Positions 54,694-62,336 of a stretch of 64,000 nucleotides of DNA are shown one piece after another. How positions within the stretch are numbered: the stretch's first letter is position 1; every line of letters begins with the position of its first letter. Source of the stretch: Verrucomicrobiaceae bacterium (GTDB taxonomy: Bacteria; Verrucomicrobiota; Verrucomicrobiia; Verrucomicrobiales; Verrucomicrobiaceae); the NCBI GenBank assembly GCA_947458455.1, contig CANGYJ010000004.1, positions 124,001-188,000 on the forward strand, in the 5' to 3' direction. Below the pieces are notes generated by a model, which did not search any database, was not told the DNA's origin, and saw only the letters and a list, made by a program, of their open reading frames with translations. The position numbers were made by a program, and so were the translations under genes.

Positions 54694-57375
54694 ATGAAAA
54701 CGCTCCCTGTCCTCCTGCTGTTCGCGACAAGCCTCGCCGCGCATGATCTGGCAACTACCGACCGCGAGGCGCTGCGGGCGCATATTTTGGAGGAATGGAA
54801 ACGCGAGCGCGGCATGACGGAGGTGGCCTCCACGGCCTCTGTCGTCCAACTCGCCGCCGCTGCGGTGGCGAACGCGGCGAATGCGCCGCAGACCGCGAAG
54901 GCCTTTCTGCCCTTCACGAAGCTCGATCTGCGTGCGGATGGCGAGTTTCTCTACGTGGGCTCGAACGGGCTGCCGGATCACAACATGATGGTGGGTATCA
55001 CGGCCTGGCAGCAACAGGTGCCGCTGCCGCAGAAGTATTTCGACGACAATGCCTGGCGCGTCCCGCTGAAGCCGGTTCCGGCGAAGGAACCCGCCATGAT
55101 CAAAGGCCGCTTCCTACGCGGCGCGATCGCTTTGGCGGTGAATGGCATCCCGATCTTCAACCCGCAGAACAATCGCGGCGAGATCAGCTATGAAATCGGC
55201 GAGCTGGACGAGTGGGGCGGGCATTGCGGTCGTGCGGATGATTACCACTACCACATCGCGCCGCTGCATTTGCAGGCGCAGGCGGGCAAAGGCATGCCGG
55301 TGGCTTATGCGCTCGATGGTTATCCGATCTATGGCCTCACGGAGCCGGATGGCTCGCCCGTGGCGAACCTCGACGAGTGCCACGGCCACGAGTCGCCGGG
55401 CATCGGCTATCATTATCATGCGTCGAACAAGTATCCGTATGTCATCGGCGGCTTCCACGGCGAGGTCGTGGAGGCGGGCGAGCAAGTCGATCCGCAACCG
55501 CGAGCCCAAGGCGTGCGGGAGGCCCTCACGGCGCTTCGCGGTGCCAAGATCACCGCTTTTGAAAGCACCGGCAAGGACAGCTACAAGCTCAGCTATGAGG
55601 TGAATGGCGACAAACGCAGCGTCAGCTACTCGATCAAGGCCGACGGCACTTATCCCTTTCACTTCGACAATGGTCGCGAAGGCACGGCGGATGAAGTTTA
55701 CACCGCACGTCGCCAAGGCGGCGGTGGTGGCCCGCCGCGTGAAGGCTCTGGTGGTCCCGAAGGCATGAAGGGCAAAGGAAAAGGCAAGGGCAAAGGAAAA
55801 GGTGGTCGCGAGGGCGAGATGCGCCGCGATGATCCACCTCCGCCGCGTCCGCAGGCCGCCATCGAAGGCATTCTCGATGTGAATGGCGACGGCATCGTCA
55901 CCGCGCAGGAGTTCGCCGATAACGCGAAGTCGAACGCCGCGAAAAAAGGCGTCGCCATCCCCGAGGCGATGGCGAAGGCCAAAGAGCAGTTCAATACCTT
56001 CGATCACAATCGCGATGGCAAGCTCGACACACCGGAGTTGAACGAACTCGCTGGCAACGCACCTGCCGGTGACGCCCCGAGGCCCCGTGGCGACGAGCCA
56101 CCGGCCCGCGAAGAGATGAAGAAAAGCGAGGGCAGTGGTCGTGGCGGCAAGCAGGACGCCTTTGTCGCGCTGCCGGATCAACCCCGCAGCAGCGATGGCA
56201 AATTCATGTTGATGAGTTCCGTCGTCGAAGACCTCCAGAAGCTGCCGGTGGAGTTCACCGGCGACGGCGATGGCCTCAGCCCGCCTTTGGAATGGTCAGG
56301 CGCACCCGCTTCGACTCAAAGCTATGCCTTGATCATGGATCACGTGACGCCTGATGGTGACAAGAAGTGTTATTGGACCGTCTCTGACATCCCCGCGAAT
56401 GCCGCGAGCCTGCCGAAGGATTCGCAGCGCATCGGCAAACTCGGCACCGGATTCAAAGGCGAAGTCGGCTACGAGCCGCCACACTCGAAAGGCCCAGGCG
56501 CAAAGACCTATGTGATCACGATGTATGCCCTTTCGGAGCCGCTGAAGGTCGCTGGCACGCCGGGACGCGAAGAACTCATCGCAGCGATGAAGGACAAGGT
56601 GCTGGCGAGTTCTTCGCTACGGGTCGTTCACAGCAGCGGCGGTGCTGTCGGACAGGCCCGACCCGTCGGACAAGTCGGACCCAAAACGGCGGAAGCGCCA
56701 CCACCTCCCCCTGCTGCCGCAGAACCCAAAAAAGGCGGCGGCAAAGGAAAAGGCAACGTTAGTCCCGCTAACGGCCTCGTGAAGCCCAGCATCGCCGACA
56801 CGATCAAACTCAGCGTCTATGCCGACAATTGGTTCATGCTCTACGTGAACGGCCGCCTCGTCGCTGTCGATCCGATCCAGTTCACGCCGCACAACGTCGT
56901 GAGCGTCGATTTCCTCCCCGAGTATCCCATGACCATCGCCGTGCTCGCGAAGGACAACGCCGATCCGAAGACCGGCATGGAATACGGCACCAGCATCGGC
57001 GATGCCGGCCTGTGCATCAAATTCGCCGACGGCACCGTCACCAACGCCACCTGGAAGGCCAAGAACTTCTTCCACGGCCCCATCAACGCCGACACCGCGA
57101 ACCCGAAAGTCATCCAAGAACCTCTTCCTGCGAATTGGTGGGCCGTGGACTTCGACGACAGCACCTGGAAAAACGCGAAGGAATACACCGTCGAACAAGT
57201 CGATCCCAAACAGCCCTACTTCGAAAGCGACTTCGAAGGTGCCAAGTTCATCTGGACCGACGACATCGCCCTCGACAACACCGTCATCTTCCGCACCAAG
57301 GTCGAAAAACCCGGCTGGACGCCGAGATGGAACACAAAGCCGGATTTGGATGTGAGTGGTGTGCCGCAACGATAA
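54694..57375 (+). CDS. Secreted YHYH protein with EF-hands and PEBP (YbhB/YbcL-like) domain
   Basis: 893 residues with a signal peptide (MKTLPVLLLFATSLAAH). The YHYH domain lies at about 70-270 (GGHCGRADDYHYHIAPLHL, YALDGYPIYG, GYHYHAS) and is a clear paralogue of the giant protein's first domain. A Gly/Lys-rich linker (GKGKGKGKGKGGR) follows, then a pair of EF-hand loops (DVNGDGIVTAQE and DHNRDGKLDTPE), then a PEBP/YbhB-like domain at about 500-650 (FTGDGDGLSPPLEWSGAP, YALIMDHVTPDG, VGYEPPHSKGPGAKTYVITM), a second KG-rich linker and a beta-sandwich C-terminal domain (NWFMLYVNGRLVAVDPIQF). First of three tightly spaced genes (18-bp gap to the sulfatase). Binding partners unknown; calcium dependence likely. 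Confidence 0.88.
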   Translation: MKTLPVLLLFATSLAAHDLATTDREALRAHILEEWKRERGMTEVASTASVVQLAAAAVANAANAPQTAKAFLPFTKLDLRADGEFLYVGSNGLPDHNMMVGITAWQQQVPLPQKYFDDNAWRVPLKPVPAKEPAMIKGRFLRGAIALAVNGIPIFNPQNNRGEISYEIGELDEWGGHCGRADDYHYHIAPLHLQAQAGKGMPVAYALDGYPIYGLTEPDGSPVANLDECHGHESPGIGYHYHASNKYPYVIGGFHGEVVEAGEQVDPQPRAQGVREALTALRGAKITAFESTGKDSYKLSYEVNGDKRSVSYSIKADGTYPFHFDNGREGTADEVYTARRQGGGGGPPREGSGGPEGMKGKGKGKGKGKGGREGEMRRDDPPPPRPQAAIEGILDVNGDGIVTAQEFADNAKSNAAKKGVAIPEAMAKAKEQFNTFDHNRDGKLDTPELNELAGNAPAGDAPRPRGDEPPAREEMKKSEGSGRGGKQDAFVALPDQPRSSDGKFMLMSSVVEDLQKLPVEFTGDGDGLSPPLEWSGAPASTQSYALIMDHVTPDGDKKCYWTVSDIPANAASLPKDSQRIGKLGTGFKGEVGYEPPHSKGPGAKTYVITMYALSEPLKVAGTPGREELIAAMKDKVLASSSLRVVHSSGGAVGQARPVGQVGPKTAEAPPPPPAAAEPKKGGGKGKGNVSPANGLVKPSIADTIKLSVYADNWFMLYVNGRLVAVDPIQFTPHNVVSVDFLPEYPMTIAVLAKDNADPKTGMEYGTSIGDAGLCIKFADGTVTNATWKAKNFFHGPINADTANPKVIQEPLPANWWAVDFDDSTWKNAKEYTVEQVDPKQPYFESDFEGAKFIWTDDIALDNTVIFRTKVEKPGWTPRWNTKPDLDVSGVPQR

Positions 57376-57393
57376 CTCTTCTTCTGCACGAAT

Positions 57394-58764
57394 ATGAAAT
57401 CGCTTCTCCTCCTGCTACTCGCAGCCTCCGGTTCCCTCGCCGCCGCGCCACCAAACATCCTCTTCATGCTCTCCGATGATCAGGCGTGGAGCGGGCTGTC
57501 CTGCCAGATGCATTCGGACATGCCGGACTCCAAGAGCAGCATCGTGCAGACGCCGAACATCGCGCGACTCGCGGAGCAGGGCATGAGATTCAGCGCGGCG
57601 TATGCGCCCGCGCCGGTGTGCTCGCCGACACGCATCAGCTTGCAAACAGGACGCAATCCGGCGACGCTGGGATGGACGAAGGCGGCACCAGCGGAGCCTG
57701 GGCATCGCTTGATCGAAGGCGACAATCGCAAAAGCATCCGTGATGACGAGATCACCATCGGGCAGATGCTAAAGTCGGCTGGCTACGCGACCGCGCACTA
57801 CGGCAAATGGCATCTCTCAGGCGGTGGACCCGCCGCTCATGGCTACGATGAGAGCGATGGCGACACGGGCAATCAGGACGCCGCACCACATCTGCCGCCC
57901 AATCCGGTGGACATCTTCGGCATGGGCTCGCGTGCGGTGGATTTCATGAAGCGGAGTCAGGCCGCTAGGAAGCCGTTCTTCATCCAGATGAGTTACAACG
58001 CGCTGCATTATCCCGAGAACGCCACACCCGCGCTGCTGGAGAAATATCGGAAGCTCGCCTCCGGCGGAAATGACAAGGAAGTGGGCCGCGCCGCCATCGC
58101 GGAAGACCTCGACCGTGGTGTGGGCGAACTGTTGGCGAAAGTCGATGCCATGGGCCTTTCGAAGAACACTATCGTTATCTACATGTCAGACAACGGCGGC
58201 TCGAATCGCCGCACGCTGAATGGCGGCAAGGGCGATGTGTGGGAGGGCGGCATCCGCGTGCCGCTGATCATTCGCGGACCCGGCATCGCGGCAGGCTCGT
58301 GGTGCCATCAGCGCGTCGTCGGCTATGATTTCTTCCCGACCTTCTGCCGCTGGGCCGGTGTGAAGTCTCCACTGCCAACGCAACTCGAAGGCGGCGACAT
58401 CACGCATCTGCTCAGCGGCTCATCCGATCCCGTGAAACGACCCCGCGAGCCGCTGGTCTTCCATTTTCCGCATTATCAAGGCGACTCACCGCACTCGGCG
58501 ATCCTCAGCGGCCACATGAAGCTCATTCACTTCTACGAAACGGGTGAAAACCATCTCTTCGACCTCAAAGCAGACATCGGCGAGAGCAAGAACCTCGCAG
58601 CGGCCAAGCCAGAACTCACCTCAACGCTCGTCAAGCAACTCGCGGACTACCTGCGAGATGTCGGAGCCGAAATGCCAAAGACGAATCCCAACTTTGATCC
58701 CTCCAAAGAGCCCGCTAGGAAGGGCGGCGGCAAAGGTGGGAAAAAAGGAGGCAAAAAGCCATGA
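57394..58764 (+). CDS. Secreted arylsulfatase (type I, formylglycine)
   Basis: 456 residues with a signal peptide (MKSLLLLLLAASGSLAAA). Canonical formylglycine motif C76-S-P-T-R80, metal ligands in FMLSDDQAWSG and IYMSDNGGSN, and HYGKWHLSGGG with the active-site Lys/His. Ends in a Lys/Gly-rich tail (ARKGGGKGGKKGGKKP), like the linkers of its operon partner upstream. Hydrolyses sulfate esters, probably of a polysaccharide, outside the cytoplasm. Maturation needs a formylglycine-generating enzyme encoded elsewhere. ATGA overlap with the downstream metallophosphoesterase gene. Confidence 0.94.
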   Translation: MKSLLLLLLAASGSLAAAPPNILFMLSDDQAWSGLSCQMHSDMPDSKSSIVQTPNIARLAEQGMRFSAAYAPAPVCSPTRISLQTGRNPATLGWTKAAPAEPGHRLIEGDNRKSIRDDEITIGQMLKSAGYATAHYGKWHLSGGGPAAHGYDESDGDTGNQDAAPHLPPNPVDIFGMGSRAVDFMKRSQAARKPFFIQMSYNALHYPENATPALLEKYRKLASGGNDKEVGRAAIAEDLDRGVGELLAKVDAMGLSKNTIVIYMSDNGGSNRRTLNGGKGDVWEGGIRVPLIIRGPGIAAGSWCHQRVVGYDFFPTFCRWAGVKSPLPTQLEGGDITHLLSGSSDPVKRPREPLVFHFPHYQGDSPHSAILSGHMKLIHFYETGENHLFDLKADIGESKNLAAAKPELTSTLVKQLADYLRDVGAEMPKTNPNFDPSKEPARKGGGKGGKKGGKKP

Positions 58765-60161
58765 AACCACTCTTCACATCGGTTGGCATCTCAGCGCTCA
58801 CCCTGCTGCTGATCGCCGCCGCTCCAGATGAAAAGCCGAAAGGCGGCGCAGGTCAGGGCGGGCAGGTGGAGTCCGCTGTCGTGCCGCCGTATCTCTTTAA
58901 TGTGTGGCTTTGCCGACCGGGCGCGGAGTCCGTGACGGTCAACGTGCTCGCATGGGAAGAGATGGAGGCCTTCATCGAGTATGGCGAAAGTAAACGGGGC
59001 ATTCCTGCCCCGTCAGACGGGCCAGGAATGGCCCGATTACGCACCGAACCGCTGAAGCTGAAGGCTGGCGTGCCGCAGAACCTCCTGCTCGGAGGCTTGA
59101 AGCCCGATACGAGCTACAACTATCTCCTCATCTATCGCCGCGCGGGTGCAGAGCCGGTGCAGGATGTGATGCGCAGCTTTCACACGCAGCGGAAGGCAGG
59201 ATCGAGCTTTCGCTTTGTCATGCAGGCGGACTCGCATCTCGACAACAACACCGACGTGCGTGTTTACCAGCAAACACTGGCCAACATGCTCGCCGACAAG
59301 CCGGACTTCATGATCGACCTCGGCGACACGACGATGGTGGACAAGTTTGGGCAGTTCTTCCGTCGCTCGGAATCGCAATACAAGGCTCAGCGCTACTACA
59401 TGTGCCGCATCGCGCACAGCGTGCCCATTTTCATGGTGCTGGGGAATCACGATGGCGAGCGTGGCAGTGATCCGGAGATGTCGGACTGGTCGCTCGGCAT
59501 GCGTCACACCTACTTTCCGAACCCGACGGATGGCAACGACAAGCACAGCTACTTCGCGTTTGAGTGGGGAAATGCGCTGTTCATCGGCCTCGATCCCTTT
59601 TGGTCCACCATGAGGCGCGGAGCCTCCGGCTGGGACATGACGTTGGGTGAGAAACAGTATCGCTGGCTGGAAAAGACGCTCACGAACAGCAAGGCAGCGA
59701 TGCGTTTTGTCTTCATCCATCACCTGGTCGGTGGATTGGGCCGCGATGTGCGCGGTGGAGCCAAGCCGGCCGCCTACATGGAATGGGGCGGCAAAAACGC
59801 GGATGGCAGCGAGGGCTTCCAAGAGCATCGTCCCGGCTGGGAAATGCCGATTCATGAGCTTTTCGTCAAAAACGGCGTCAACATCGTCTTCCACGGCCAC
59901 GACCATCTTTTCGTCAAAGAGGAGCTCGATGGCATCATCTACCAAGAAGTGCCGCAGCCCGGTCACACGAGTGGCGGCACCCGCAGCGCCGAGGAATACG
60001 GTTACGGCGGCGTCATCCTCGGCAGCGCTGGCCATGTGCGAGTCACCGTGAATGCGAGCGAAGCCAAAGTGGACTACGTCCGCAGCATCGTGCCCGGCGT
60101 GACACGCTCAGACCTCGAAAACGGCGCGGTGGAGCATAGTTACAAGGTGCGGCCTCGGTGA
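58761..60161 (+). CDS. Secreted metallophosphoesterase (purple-acid-phosphatase-like)
   Basis: 466 residues with a signal peptide (LFTSVGISALTLLLIAAA) and a short KG-rich start. N-terminal FN3-like region (EEMEAFIEYGES, PDTSYNYLLIY), then the dinuclear-metal core: MQADSHLDNNTD, IDLGDTTMVD, MVLGNHDGERG, IHHLVGG and VFHGHDHLF. A clear paralogue of the giant protein's last enzyme, with shared stretches such as EWGGKNADGS and PQPG. Residues about 80-94 (RGIPAPSDGPGMARL) are encoded by a palindromic repeat inserted in frame in a loop. It probably hydrolyses phosphate esters; substrate unknown. Confidence 0.92.
   Translation: MKPLFTSVGISALTLLLIAAAPDEKPKGGAGQGGQVESAVVPPYLFNVWLCRPGAESVTVNVLAWEEMEAFIEYGESKRGIPAPSDGPGMARLRTEPLKLKAGVPQNLLLGGLKPDTSYNYLLIYRRAGAEPVQDVMRSFHTQRKAGSSFRFVMQADSHLDNNTDVRVYQQTLANMLADKPDFMIDLGDTTMVDKFGQFFRRSESQYKAQRYYMCRIAHSVPIFMVLGNHDGERGSDPEMSDWSLGMRHTYFPNPTDGNDKHSYFAFEWGNALFIGLDPFWSTMRRGASGWDMTLGEKQYRWLEKTLTNSKAAMRFVFIHHLVGGLGRDVRGGAKPAAYMEWGGKNADGSEGFQEHRPGWEMPIHELFVKNGVNIVFHGHDHLFVKEELDGIIYQEVPQPGHTSGGTRSAEEYGYGGVILGSAGHVRVTVNASEAKVDYVRSIVPGVTRSDLENGAVEHSYKVRPR
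58995..59040. repeat. REPIN-like paired hairpin, copy 2, inside a coding region
   Basis: CGGGGC-ATTCCT-GCCCCG (58995-59012) and CGGGCCA-GGAA-TGGCCCG (59018-59035) reproduce the element at 43586-43634 almost base for base, including flanking TTAC. The reading frame stays open through it, adding about 15 residues to the metallophosphoesterase. Confidence 0.88.
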
Positions 60162-60162
60162 A

Positions 60163-60185
60163 AGCGGCTGGACTGTCAGTCCGCT
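60163..60185. repeat. Short palindrome between convergent genes
   Basis: AGCGGCTG-GACTGTCAGTC-CGCT: a perfect GACTG-T-CAGTC core flanked by AGCG/CGCT. It sits in the gap between convergent stops at 60161 and 60184 and could act as a two-way transcription end, though no T run follows. Confidence 0.5.
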
Positions 60186-60978
60186 ACGACTTGGGCTTGA
60201 TCTCCAAACCGCTGAGCCACGGTGCCGTGATTTGCGGTGGCATCCCACCGAAGGGTTGATAACCGGGAAGCTGGATGACGCTCATGCTGTGCGGCTGACC
60301 GGCGATGAAGAACAAGGTGTCCGCGCAATCGCTGGTGCTGATCATTTTGGCTTTGTGATCTTCACCGGGCTGCACGGGGCGTAACTTCACGAGCGGCGTC
60401 AGTGCCTCGCCGGGGGCATATTCGGAAAGGATGATGCCGTGAGCATTGAGTTGCATACGGGCGGTGAAAAGCATGCCGTGAACAGCCCACTTGCTCGCGG
60501 TGTAAGGCACGCCGGCATACGAGTCGTAGCCATGCCCAGCTGTGGAGGACACAACGACGATCCGCCCGCCGCCACTCTCCGCCATCGGTTTGGCGACGGC
60601 CTGGATCATGTTTGAGACGCCGAGCACATTGATCTCGATGACCTTCTGCCACGTTTCCGCACTGGCGATGCGTGCGGGGTCCGCGTGTGCCATGAAGCGA
60701 TCTGGCGTGTTGATGCCTGCGGTGTGAATGAGAGCAAAGGGAACGCCGTGTTTCAGGACTTCATCGACGGCGGCGGTCACGCTGGCCGGTTCGGCGACAT
60801 CGCAGACGATGGGGATGATGTTTGGCGACAGCGCAGCGGTTTCTTGAAGCGACTCCAGCGTGCGTCCAAACACAAACGTCTTCGCACCGGCTTCCGCGAA
60901 ACGCTTGGCCGCTGCTTGCCCCATGCCGCCGCCACCGCCGGTGACGATCACGATTTTGTCTATCCAGTTTTGATCCAT
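60184..60978 (-). CDS. SDR family oxidoreductase
   Basis: 264-residue classical short-chain dehydrogenase: TGGGGGMGQAAAKRF cofactor loop near residue 14, HTAGIN (NAG position), Ser in VVVSSTAGHG and YTASK catalytic pair, then EYAPGEALTPL. Substrate is not evident. Divergent from the D-amino-acid-dehydrogenase-like gene with a 116-bp gap; converges on the metallophosphoesterase operon. Confidence 0.87.
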   Translation of the reverse strand: MDQNWIDKIVIVTGGGGGMGQAAAKRFAEAGAKTFVFGRTLESLQETAALSPNIIPIVCDVAEPASVTAAVDEVLKHGVPFALIHTAGINTPDRFMAHADPARIASAETWQKVIEINVLGVSNMIQAVAKPMAESGGGRIVVVSSTAGHGYDSYAGVPYTASKWAVHGMLFTARMQLNAHGIILSEYAPGEALTPLVKLRPVQPGEDHKAKMISTSDCADTLFFIAGQPHSMSVIQLPGYQPFGGMPPQITAPWLSGLEIKPKS

Positions 60979-61094
60979 TCTTCGATGCTAACGAGCACGC
61001 GCAGTGCGTCGAGTCTGTGCTTGGCAAAAATCCGGGCGCAAACCGCCAAAGCGTCCAAGACGTTCGCCGGAAGCCGCGACTTCATGCCACACTC

Positions 61095-62336
61095 ATGAGC
61101 AAACAGGTCACCATCCTCGGCGCGGGCGTCATCGGCCTCTGTGTGGCGCTTTACTGCGCTCGTCGCGGCATGAAGGTGACGATCATCGACCAGAAGCCGC
61201 CTCAGCGGGATGGTTGCTCGTTTGGCAATGCGGGCATGATCGTGCCGAGCCACTTTATCCCGCTCGCCGCACCTGGAATGGTCAAACTGGGCCTGAAATG
61301 GATGTGGAACCCTGAATCGCCGTTTTACATCAAGCCGAGGCTCAATCTCGACCTCATCATTTGGGGCCTCGAATTCTGGAAAGCGGCTACAAAAGGTCGC
61401 GTCGATGCCGCCTCGCCTGTTTTGCGCGATTTGAGCCTGCTGAGTCGCCAATGCTATGAGGAGATCGGACTCGACTTCGGGCTGGTGAAGCGTGGTTTGC
61501 TCATGCTGTGCAAAAAACAGCAGACGCTCGATGAAGAAGCCCACATGGCCGCGATGGCGAACCAGCTCGGCATCCCCGCCGAGGTGCTGGATGCGAAGAC
61601 CACTGCTGCCCTCGATCCCGCCGTGACGATGGATGTGTGTGGTAGTGTGTTCTTCCCAAAGGACTGCCATCTTGCACCGGGGCGCTTCATCGCGGCGGTG
61701 GAGGCTGAGCTGGTGAAACTCGGTGTCGAGATGCTGTGGGAGACGGAGGTGCGTGGTTTTGAAGTGGAGGGTCAGGCGCTTCGCGCCGTCAAGACGTCAA
61801 GAGGTCAAGTGGAGGGTCAAGAAGTGGTGCTGTGCGGCGGCGTGTGGTCGGCGGAGATGGCGAAGGAGCTGGGTTTGAAGCTCCCGATGCAGGCGGGCAA
61901 AGGTTACAGCCTCACGCTGGCCAATCCGAAGCAGCTTCCCGAACTGTGCAGCATCTGCACCGAAGCACGGCTCGCGGTGACGCCGATGGAGGGTGCGCTA
62001 CGAGTCGGCGGCACGATGGAAATGGCCGGAACCGACGAATCCATCACCCCGCGTCGCGTGCGTGGCATCACGCGGGCGTTTCCTGACTACTTCCCCGCTT
62101 TCTCCGAAAGCGATTTCGCCAATGTGAAGCCCTGGAGCGGCCTAAGGCCCGTTTCTCCAGATGGCATGCCTTACCTCGGTCGCACGCAGCGCTGGAAGAA
62201 CCTCACCGTGGCCACAGGCCACGCGATGACGGGCCTCAGTCTCGCTCCCGCGACGGGCAAAATTGTCGCCGAAGTGCTGAGTGGCGAGAAATCGCCTGTG
62301 GCACCCGATTTGATGTCACCGGATCGTTTCGCATGA
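61095..62336 (+). CDS. FAD-dependent D-amino acid dehydrogenase-like oxidoreductase
   Basis: 413 residues from ATG 61095. N-terminal FAD Rossmann motif TILGAGVIGLCVALYCARRG with the following acidic IIDQK, SFGNAGMIVPSHFIPLAAPG typical of DadA-type enzymes, and C-terminal KPWSGLRPVSPDGMPYLG, ATGHAMTGLSLAPATG (FAD-binding closure). It oxidises a D-amino acid, or possibly an amine or 4-hydroxyproline-type substrate; related hydroxyproline epimerase pathways use similar enzymes. ATGA overlap with the next gene. Confidence 0.87.
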   Translation: MSKQVTILGAGVIGLCVALYCARRGMKVTIIDQKPPQRDGCSFGNAGMIVPSHFIPLAAPGMVKLGLKWMWNPESPFYIKPRLNLDLIIWGLEFWKAATKGRVDAASPVLRDLSLLSRQCYEEIGLDFGLVKRGLLMLCKKQQTLDEEAHMAAMANQLGIPAEVLDAKTTAALDPAVTMDVCGSVFFPKDCHLAPGRFIAAVEAELVKLGVEMLWETEVRGFEVEGQALRAVKTSRGQVEGQEVVLCGGVWSAEMAKELGLKLPMQAGKGYSLTLANPKQLPELCSICTEARLAVTPMEGALRVGGTMEMAGTDESITPRRVRGITRAFPDYFPAFSESDFANVKPWSGLRPVSPDGMPYLGRTQRWKNLTVATGHAMTGLSLAPATGKIVAEVLSGEKSPVAPDLMSPDRFA

